A DNA stretch of 64,000 nucleotides from Rhodopseudomonas sp. BAL398. GTDB taxonomy: Bacteria; Pseudomonadota; Alphaproteobacteria; Rhizobiales; Xanthobacteraceae. Each line of letters starts with the position of its first letter. The stretch's first letter is position 1. Both the position numbers and the translations under genes were made by a program. Positions 58,518 through 64,000 of this stretch are shown here, piece after piece. The notes beneath the pieces are model-generated. The model saw nothing but the letters and a program-made list of their open reading frames with translations. It was not told the DNA's origin and made no database searches. Where the stretch lies: positions 4,666,501-4,730,500 of the forward strand of contig NZ_CP133111.1 in assembly GCF_033001325.1 (NCBI RefSeq). The letters run 5' to 3'.

Positions 58518-59147
58518 ATGAAGGAGTCGCATAGCCCCGATGCTGCGGATGCCGGTCCAAGTCCTGCTGATACTAGTCCTGCTGGTATAAGTTTTGCGCA
58601 GATGCGGCCCGCGCCGATCCGGGAGCCGGTGCTGGACACGCCGCGGCTGTTGTTGCGGCCGTGGCGGGCGTCCGACATCGCGCCCAACACCGCGATGCTC
58701 GCCGATCCGGGCACCGCGCGATTCATCACCGTCGACGACAAGCCGGTGACCGACGCTTTGACCGGCTGGCGTAACGCGGCGACGATGGCAGGGCACTGGG
58801 CGTTGCACGGCTTCGGCATGTTCGTGGTCGAGGAAAAATCCAGCGGCAGCTTTGTCGGCCGGGTCGGGCCGTGGTGTCCGCCGAACTGGCCCGGCTTCGA
58901 GGTCGGCTGGGGCATCGTCAAGGAGGCGCGCGGCAAGGGCTATGCGGTGGAGGCAGCGCGGGTCTCGATCGATTGGGTGTTCGCGAATTTCAGGGTCGAT
59001 CAGATCGTGCATTGCATCGATCATGAGAACGCCGGGTCGCAAGCGGTCGCGCGGCGGCTCGGCGCCAAGATCGAGCGGCAGATCGATCTGTTCGGACATC
59101 CCGCCGATCTTTGGGTCACGCGGCGCCAGGCTTGGCCTGCCGGGTGA
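58518..59147 (+). CDS. GNAT-family N-acetyltransferase (RimJ/RimL type)
   Basis: 209 residues with the ATG at 58518. Other in-frame starts are 58437, 58485 and 58602, and the conserved part only begins at DTPRLLLRPWRASDI. The acetyl-CoA site is GWGIVKEARGKGYAVEAARVSIDWVF (Q/RxxGxG/A type), and CIDHENAGSQAVARRLGAKIER follows. The N-terminal tail holds a 15-bp tandem repeat. This subgroup acetylates diverse amines; no substrate is inferred. It follows the histidine kinase on the same strand with a 119-base gap. Confidence 0.85.
   Translation: MKESHSPDAADAGPSPADTSPAGISFAQMRPAPIREPVLDTPRLLLRPWRASDIAPNTAMLADPGTARFITVDDKPVTDALTGWRNAATMAGHWALHGFGMFVVEEKSSGSFVGRVGPWCPPNWPGFEVGWGIVKEARGKGYAVEAARVSIDWVFANFRVDQIVHCIDHENAGSQAVARRLGAKIERQIDLFGHPADLWVTRRQAWPAG
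58560..58589 (+). repeat. 15-bp tandem repeat in GNAT N-terminal coding region
   Basis: AGTCCTGCTGATACT followed by AGTCCTGCTGGTATA encodes the in-frame SPADT/SPAGI pair in the non-conserved leader of the acetyltransferase. It also argues that this stretch is loosely constrained. Confidence 0.7.
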
Positions 59148-59484
59148 CCAGCACATAGAAACGCGCGATTTTCGATGCGCCGGTGCGAAATTGCACAGAC
59201 GGCCCCCAGAGCCGGATGCAAACTACGTGGTAATAACAAAGTGAGCGGATTGGAAATCCGCCACGCATCCCAATCAGGACGCCCAAGGAGCGGCCTCCGA
59301 CTTCACCCCCGTCGGATCCGATCATCATGGGCTTTTGACCCAGCCGACAGGCCGGAGGACTGCCGCGCGCGAGGTCTTGATATCTGGGCGCACGCGCCCT
59401 TCTTGCCTTGGGGAATTTTCCCGGTCGGTGGTGACCTCCTCAGAGTCGGGCGGAAAAGAAATCAAGAGCATCAAACTCGATTTC

Positions 59485-59590
59485 GTCATTGCGAGCCGAG
59501 GACGGCGCGTCGCGCCGTCCGACAGCGAAGCAATCCAGAGTCGCCCAGCAAGGATTGGATTGCGTCGTCGCAATAGCTCCTCGCAATGAC
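59485..59590. repeat. Paired palindromic element (106 bp)
   Basis: The outer arms GTCATTGCGAG (59485-59495) and CTCGCAATGAC (59580-59590) are perfect inverted repeats. The inner arms are GCAATCCA (59530-59537) and TGGATTGC (59555-59562). It is the same GTCAT...ATCCA / TGGAT...ATGAC layout as the other elements. The remaining gap (59148-59484, 59591-59669) shows no gene. Confidence 0.88.
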
Positions 59591-59669
59591 GGCCTCGAAG
59601 TCTTGATTCTAATTGATCCCTTCTCTTGGTGAGACTCTCAGCGATAATATCGCGGGCCGTTCTGTTATC

Positions 59670-60551
59670 TTAGCTAGCGAGGCTCGGACGCAGTGCGGCG
59701 GCGTCGCGAAGCGCCTGTTGCAGCGCCCCGATATTCGGTGAGCTGGTGCCCTTGCGCCAGATCAGCACGGTCTCGGCGCGGTTCTCGCCTTCCGGCAGCC
59801 GATGAACGGTCAGCCGCTTGCTCTCCGGAAAAGTTGTCAGCACGCTTTCGGGCAACAGCGCGATGCCCATGCCGGCAACGACACATCCGAGCATGGCGTG
59901 ATACGACCCGAGTTCGGTGGTGCGCTCCGGCATCGCGCCGCGCTTCCTGTACCAATCTTCCAGCCGCTTGCGATGCGGGCAGCCATTCTCGAACACCAGC
60001 ACCGCGCGCGGAGCCGCGCCCTGCGCGCTGATCTCGGGATGATCGGCGGCGGAGACGATCACCGGCACCTCGTCGAAGGCGTGCATCTTGTCGAACGGCG
60101 CATCGGCGATCGGCTCGGCGACGAAGGCGGCGTCGAGTTCGCCGGCCAGGATCGCCTTGGCCAGCGCGTCAGGCGTGCCAATCCGCAGCTCCAGCGTCAC
60201 TTGCGGATAGCGCCGGTGAAATTCGTTGAGCGGCGCGGGCAGGCGCACCGCCGCGGTGCTTTCCATCGCGCCGATGCGCAGCACGCCGCGCGGCTGCGAA
60301 TCCTGCAATGCGGCGCGGGCCTCGTCGGCGAGCGCGAGGATGCGGTCGGCGTAGCCAAGCAGCACCCGGCCGGCGGGGGTCAGGTGCAGCCGCTTGCCCT
60401 CGCGGACGAACAGCGGCTGGCCGAGATCGTCCTCCAGCTGACGCAGCCGGGTGGTGACATTGGACTGCACTCGATGCAGCCGCTCGGCCGCGCGGGTGAC
60501 GCCGCCCGCGCGCACCACGGCGCAGAAGATGCGTAGCTCGGCCAGATCCAT
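59670..60551 (-). CDS. LysR-family transcriptional regulator
   Basis: 293 residues. The winged helix at the N-terminus, MDLAELRIFCAVVRAGGVTRAAERLHRVQSNVTTRLRQLEDDLG, is followed by QPLFVREGKRLHLTPAGRVLL. The effector domain starts GVLRIGAMESTAAVRLPAPL. The segment LGSYHAMLGCVVAGMGIALLPESVL is typical of this subgroup. AGGAGAG precedes the ATG at 60551. It is divergent from a DUF1127 gene, and the shared 102-base gap carries an inverted repeat. LysR proteins usually regulate a divergent gene, but the target here is not certain. Confidence 0.93.
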   Translation of the reverse strand: MDLAELRIFCAVVRAGGVTRAAERLHRVQSNVTTRLRQLEDDLGQPLFVREGKRLHLTPAGRVLLGYADRILALADEARAALQDSQPRGVLRIGAMESTAAVRLPAPLNEFHRRYPQVTLELRIGTPDALAKAILAGELDAAFVAEPIADAPFDKMHAFDEVPVIVSAADHPEISAQGAAPRAVLVFENGCPHRKRLEDWYRKRGAMPERTTELGSYHAMLGCVVAGMGIALLPESVLTTFPESKRLTVHRLPEGENRAETVLIWRKGTSSPNIGALQQALRDAAALRPSLAS

Positions 60552-60575
60552 GCATCTCTCCTGGAGATTAAAAGC

Positions 60576-60600
60576 ATCTCAATTATTCATTTTATGAGAT
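60576..60600. promoter_or_regulatory. Candidate LysR operator
   Basis: ATCTCA-N13-TGAGAT inverted repeat with an AT-rich centre in the LysR-DUF1127 gap, placed where an autoregulatory LysR site would be expected. A smaller repeat, ATCTC-N5-GAGAT, lies at 60554-60568 over the lysR ribosome site. Confidence 0.5.
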
Positions 60601-60653
60601 TTATTGCGCCGGGTAAACCGCCGTCATGGCCCCTCTTTGCGAAAGGCACGCCC

Positions 60654-61043
60654 ATGGCGGACGACGATCATCGCTATCCTGGGAGGTTGCGCGACCTGAC
60701 CCCGCAGCAATGGACCGAGCTGCGACGGACCATCATCGCGCAGAGCCATGCCGAGCGGGATCGGGCGATCCGCAAGGTGTTTGTCGCGGCGTGGGGCGGC
60801 GTGAGGATGCTCTGGCGCATCGGGCGCCGGCTCTGGCTTGGTCAGCAGGCCCGTAATGCATTGCGGGCGATGAGCGACAACGAGCTGCGCGATCTCGGTA
60901 TCCGGCACCACGATATCGATGCGGCGATTGTCCGTGGCCGCGCGAGCGACCTCAACCGCCCCGGCGGCGGCTCGCTTGCGCGCCGTTGCGGCAGGGACAA
61001 TGAGCTAAAGTTGCCCCAGCCTTGTCGCTTCGCCGATCTGTGA
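60654..61043 (+). CDS. DUF1127 (YjiS-like) small protein
   Basis: 129 residues with the ATG at 60654 (the frame opens at 60594). The DUF1127 core is LWRIGRRLWLGQQARNALRAMSDNELRDLGI, with the typical RR-x-L-x-L-S-D-x-x-L-x-D-I-G-I pattern. It is preceded by an Arg-rich helical segment. It reads to 61043, overlapping the end of the convergent MmgE/PrpD gene by 39 bases. Short DUF1127 proteins of alphaproteobacteria have been linked to RNA turnover and stress; longer ones like this are less studied. It is divergent from lysR. Confidence 0.82.
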   Translation: MADDDHRYPGRLRDLTPQQWTELRRTIIAQSHAERDRAIRKVFVAAWGGVRMLWRIGRRLWLGQQARNALRAMSDNELRDLGIRHHDIDAAIVRGRASDLNRPGGGSLARRCGRDNELKLPQPCRFADL

Positions 61044-62372
61044 ATAGCTCTCCAGCGTCAGGATCGCGTCGGCGAATTTCTCGGCGCCGCCATTGAGCAC
61101 GCTGCGGGTCAGTAGCAGGAATTTCTCCGCCATCGCCTGATCGCTTGGAAACGAGGTCGGCTCGCCGGACGGATCGGCATAGATCCGCTCGTGGACGCCG
61201 TCATCGGTGGTGATCGTCACCCGGCCGCCGAACGGATGGGTCTTGCCCTCGAGCCGGTCGTCCTGCACCACCTCGAACTTGTCGGCCAGCGCATCGATCG
61301 CCGCATCACCGAGCCGGGCATAATCATCCCAGCCGAACCGGCCCTGGTCCAGCGCCACCGCGCCGGTGAAGAACATCGAGAACTGGCCGCCGACGATCGA
61401 GGTCGGGTGCCGCTTGGTGGCGGCGTCGCCGGTCAGCGTAATGCCGTTGCGGTGCAGCCCGATCTCGACCCGCTTGACCTGATCGGGCGTCAGATTGTGC
61501 TCGCGCCGCATCGCGATCAGCGCATCCAGCGCCGCATGGGTGTAGCGGCAGCTCGGATAGGGTTTCACCCCGATCTTCATGGTCTCGTAGACCGAGCCCA
61601 GCCCAGCCACCGCCTTGTCCGGATGAGCGTTGTCGCTGTAGCCGACCAGCAGCCCGTGAATGCCCTCGACCGATTGCGTCGCGCCGAGAAAATCATTGCG
61701 CGCCAGCGTCGCGGCGATCACCCCGTTCATCGCCGCTGCGCCGACCTGGTAACGCTTGTTCCAGGCGCCGTTGACCAGGAATTGCAGCGAACCGGCGGCC
61801 TGGCTGCCGGAGACGCCGAAGGCCGACACGATCTGATCTGGCGACAGCCCGAACAGCTTCGCGGCGGCGGCGGCGGCGCCATAGGTGCCGGCGGTCGCGG
61901 TGGGGTGGAAGCCGCGGGCGTAATGCGAGGTCGGATCGAGCGCATTGCCGAGCCGGCAGCACACTTCATAGCCGGCGACGATCGCGGTGAGCACCTCGCG
62001 GCCGGAGGCGCCGACCATCTCGCCGACCGCAAACGCCGCGGGTACTACCGGCGCCGAGGGATGCAGCGACGAATCGGCGTGGGTATCGTCAAAATCCAGC
62101 GAATGGCCGAGCGCGCCATTCAGCAAGGCCGCCACCGCGGGGGTCCAGCCCTTGGTGTCGCCGAACACGGTGGCGTCGCCGTCGCCGTCGAGCGAAAGAG
62201 CCTTCAGCATCGCCAGCAGCGCCGGGGTGGATTCGGCGTCGCGTCGCGCCCGGATCGCGCTGCCGAGAAAATCCAGCGTCAACAGTTTGGCGCGGGAAAC
62301 GACGTCGCGGGGAATGTCGTCGAATTTCAGCGCGGCGACGTAGCCGGCCAGGGTTGCGGTCTCGTTGGCCAT
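61005..62372 (-). CDS. MmgE/PrpD family protein
   Basis: 455 residues of the 2-methylcitrate dehydratase/cis-aconitate decarboxylase-like family. The helical domain contains LLTLDFLGSAIRARRDAE, AALLNGALGHSLDFDDTHADSSLHPSAPVVPAAFAVGE (DDTH-H motif) and GFHPTATAGTYGAAAAAAKLFGL. The alpha/beta lid has KPYPSCRYTHAALDA. The ATG at 62372 has AAGGGAG upstream; the frame runs to 62627. No prpB or prpC is nearby, so methylcitrate-cycle function is not supported by context. It is divergent from the FUSC gene. Confidence 0.92.
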   Translation of the reverse strand: MANETATLAGYVAALKFDDIPRDVVSRAKLLTLDFLGSAIRARRDAESTPALLAMLKALSLDGDGDATVFGDTKGWTPAVAALLNGALGHSLDFDDTHADSSLHPSAPVVPAAFAVGEMVGASGREVLTAIVAGYEVCCRLGNALDPTSHYARGFHPTATAGTYGAAAAAAKLFGLSPDQIVSAFGVSGSQAAGSLQFLVNGAWNKRYQVGAAAMNGVIAATLARNDFLGATQSVEGIHGLLVGYSDNAHPDKAVAGLGSVYETMKIGVKPYPSCRYTHAALDALIAMRREHNLTPDQVKRVEIGLHRNGITLTGDAATKRHPTSIVGGQFSMFFTGAVALDQGRFGWDDYARLGDAAIDALADKFEVVQDDRLEGKTHPFGGRVTITTDDGVHERIYADPSGEPTSFPSDQAMAEKFLLLTRSVLNGGAEKFADAILTLESYSQIGEATRLGQL

Positions 62373-62469
62373 TTGGGCTCCCTTTTTCGCCACGTTAGGC
62401 GCTGGCCGGACGGCGTTCAAGCTGCCATACCAAGCAGATTCGCAGCAGCCGCCGATTTGGTATGATCCT

Positions 62470-63588
62470 ATGAAACAATTCTGGGCGCGACATCTCGCGC
62501 CGCTACGGCCGCGTCGGCCGCAATGGAACTTGGCGCTGCGGGTAACGCTGGCGGCGACGTCGGCGTTGGCGGCGGGGCTGGCGCTGCATCTGCGGCTGCC
62601 GCTATGGGCGGTGCTCACGGCGATCATCGTGACGCAAATGAGCGTCGGCGGCTCGCTGAAGGTTGCGGCGGATTATCTGATCGGCACCGTCGGCGGCGCG
62701 CTCTATGGCGGCGCGATCTCCATTTTCGTGCCGCATCATGGCGAACTGGCGCTGCTTGGCGTGCTGGTGCTGGCGGTCGCGCCGCTGGCGCTGCTCGCGG
62801 CGGTCAAGCCCCGCCTGAACATCGCCACCGTCACGGCGATCATCGTCCTGCTGGTGCCGACCATGACGCCGGTCAATCCGCTGGATTCTGCGGTCGATCG
62901 GGTTCTGGAGGTCGGGGTCGGGGCCGTGGTCGGGCTGGTGGTGTCGTTCTTCATTCTGCCATCGCGCGCCCAGGGTCTTGCCATCGCGGCCGCGGCGCGC
63001 GCGCTCGATCTGATGGCGGTGGCGCTTGGCGAATTGCTGGCCGGGTTGACCGGCGGCCACGACACCGATGCGTTGCACCGGCTGCAGGACGGCATCGGCC
63101 AGGCGCTGGTGACCTTGACCGGGATCAGCGCCGAGGCCCAGCGCGAGCGCGCCACCGGCCTGTCGCGGGGGCCGGACCCGGCGCCGCAGCTGCGAAATCT
63201 CCTGCGGTTGCGCCATGATCTGGTGATTGTCGGCCGCGCCGCTGCCAGCCCGCTGCCGCCGGCGCTGCAGGAACGCCTGGGGCCGTCGCTGCAGGGCGTC
63301 CGCGCCGCAGCCACCACCTATCTGTCGGCCAGCGCCGCCGCGCTGCGCGAACAGCAGGGACCGCCGCCTCTAGCGCCGGTCCGCGCCGCGTTGGATGCCT
63401 ATGCGGCCGAGGTCGCGGCAGTGCGGCGGGATGGGCTGGTCCGGCCGATGTCCGGCGAGATGATCGAGCGGTTCTTCGCGCTCGGCTTTGCGCTCGAACA
63501 GCTACATCAGAATTTTCGTGATCTGGAGATGAGGGTGGCCGAGCGCGCCAAGCCCGGCCTGCTTGTCGCCAAGCCTCCAGCGGCCTGA
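62470..63588 (+). CDS. FUSC-family inner-membrane protein (aromatic-acid exporter-like)
   Basis: 372 residues. The N-terminal half has about six hydrophobic helices (for example SALAAGLALHLRLPLWAVLTAIIVTQMSVGGSLKVAADYLIGTVGGALYGG, a FUSC signature region). The C-terminal half is a soluble helical domain rich in Ala/Arg/Leu. Full YccS or AaeB proteins have two such units (about 650-700), so this is a single-unit version. The ATG at 62470 is used; the frame to 62365 overlaps the mmgE start. Efflux of small organic acids is the presumed family role. Confidence 0.85.
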   Translation: MKQFWARHLAPLRPRRPQWNLALRVTLAATSALAAGLALHLRLPLWAVLTAIIVTQMSVGGSLKVAADYLIGTVGGALYGGAISIFVPHHGELALLGVLVLAVAPLALLAAVKPRLNIATVTAIIVLLVPTMTPVNPLDSAVDRVLEVGVGAVVGLVVSFFILPSRAQGLAIAAAARALDLMAVALGELLAGLTGGHDTDALHRLQDGIGQALVTLTGISAEAQRERATGLSRGPDPAPQLRNLLRLRHDLVIVGRAAASPLPPALQERLGPSLQGVRAAATTYLSASAAALREQQGPPPLAPVRAALDAYAAEVAAVRRDGLVRPMSGEMIERFFALGFALEQLHQNFRDLEMRVAERAKPGLLVAKPPAA

Positions 63589-63596
63589 TCAGGCGT

Positions 63597-63697
63597 TAGA
63601 GCTATTCCGGTTCTGATAGAATCAGAACCGGAGCTCTAGATTCTTGTTTTGACGCGTTTTCGTCACGCGAACCGGTTTCCACTTCGCTCGAAAACGC
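63597..63697. repeat. Two adjacent intergenic palindromes
   Basis: First palindrome: TAGAGCT and CCGGTTCTGAT-AGA-ATCAGAACCGG with AGCTCTA closing (63597-63638). Second: GCGTTTTCG (63654-63662) and CGAAAACGC (63689-63697) flank a GC-rich centre. They lie between convergent genes and could act as a terminator for both. I recall such sequences as common intergenic repeats in this group. Confidence 0.75.
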
Positions 63698-63698
63698 G

Positions 63699-64000
63699 CT
63701 AGCGATTGCGCAGGGCTTCCAGCGCGTTCGCGCTCAGTCGCTCAGGGTCACGCTCGCCCCGCGATGCCTCTTCGAGAATGCTGTTGGTGAGAAAGCTCAG
63801 CACGCTCGACGGCGTTTGCAGCGGCAGTTCCTGCATGCACTGTTCAAGCGCGGCCGACATCGCGGCGATCGTGTCAGGTCCGAACGCCTGCGCGCCTTGC
63901 GGTTCCGGAACGAAGGCGTGCTGCTCGACCGACTGCGGCTCGTTGCCGATGCGGGTGGCTTCGGCCAATACGCTAAGATAGATCAGGCCCGCCTCCGCCA
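63699..64000 (-). CDS. Hypothetical protein, 5' end outside window
   Basis: The frame is open to the right edge, reading AEAGLIYLSVLAEATRIGNEP before the TTG at 63968, so the TTG is probably internal and the gene begins beyond 64000. The visible 100 residues are helical and acidic, with AALEQCMQELPLQTPSSVLSFLTNSILEEASRG. Not recognised. Confidence 0.6.
   Translation of the reverse strand, partial: AEAGLIYLSVLAEATRIGNEPQSVEQHAFVPEPQGAQAFGPDTIAAMSAALEQCMQELPLQTPSSVLSFLTNSILEEASRGERDPERLSANALEALRNR

Overview
The window is a GC-rich, densely coded stretch of an alphaproteobacterial chromosome. Protein sequences and gene order (dnaA-dnaN-recF, rimP-nusA-ylxR-infB-rbfA-truB-rpsO-pnp, miaB-phoH-ybeY-corC-lnt) point to the Nitrobacteraceae (Rhodopseudomonas/Bradyrhizobium group). 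The placement rests on recognition of families and synteny, not on a database search. I see no rRNA, tRNA, CRISPR array, prophage or insertion sequence of classical type. About 57 protein genes are called; the first and last run off the window.

Layout. 1-2931 is a plus-strand sugar-acid type catabolic set (DapA/KDG-aldolase family enzyme, MFS transporter, D-2-hydroxyacid dehydrogenase). 2953-8985 is the replication-initiation region on the minus strand: rpsT, a 1.35 kb gene-free gap, dnaA, dnaN, a small GIY-YIG gene framed by perfect 29-bp inverted repeats, and recF. 9424-16759 is mixed: msrA, an orphan Wza-like lipoprotein, a degenerate HD-GYP regulator, a CaiC-like CoA ligase and a soluble triple-PAS chemoreceptor. 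17261-27504 is the minus-strand translation/transcription operon rimP to pnp, preceded by a promoter and a short attenuator-like leader. 27882-29934 carries a DUF2336 gene and a phytanoyl-CoA dioxygenase-like gene on the plus strand. 29949-41090 is a long minus-strand run of housekeeping genes: usp, nfu, tsaB, rimI, fur, HAD, miaB, phoH, ybeY, corC, lnt, xre, trmB. metK, which I would expect between xre and trmB, is absent. 41372-46138 holds an Omp25-like porin, trpS, murJ and an adenosine-kinase-like gene. 46572-63588 is metabolic and regulatory: acyl-CoA ligase, serine beta-lactamase-family hydrolase, succinate-semialdehyde dehydrogenase, crotonase, purC, pirin, malonyl-CoA decarboxylase, a hybrid histidine kinase, GNAT, LysR, DUF1127, MmgE/PrpD and FUSC genes.

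The most unusual pattern is a set of intergenic elements that share one layout. Each has a left palindrome beginning GTCAT and ending near ATCCA, and an inverted right palindrome beginning near TGGAT and ending ATGAC. Four copies are short paired palindromes without a gene (21557-21645, 42154-42241, 46390-46530, 59485-59590). The fifth (4115-4480) has the same ends but encloses a complete GIY-YIG nuclease gene. This resembles the REPIN/RAYT relationship, with a GIY-YIG protein in place of the Y1 transposase. That mobility role is inference.
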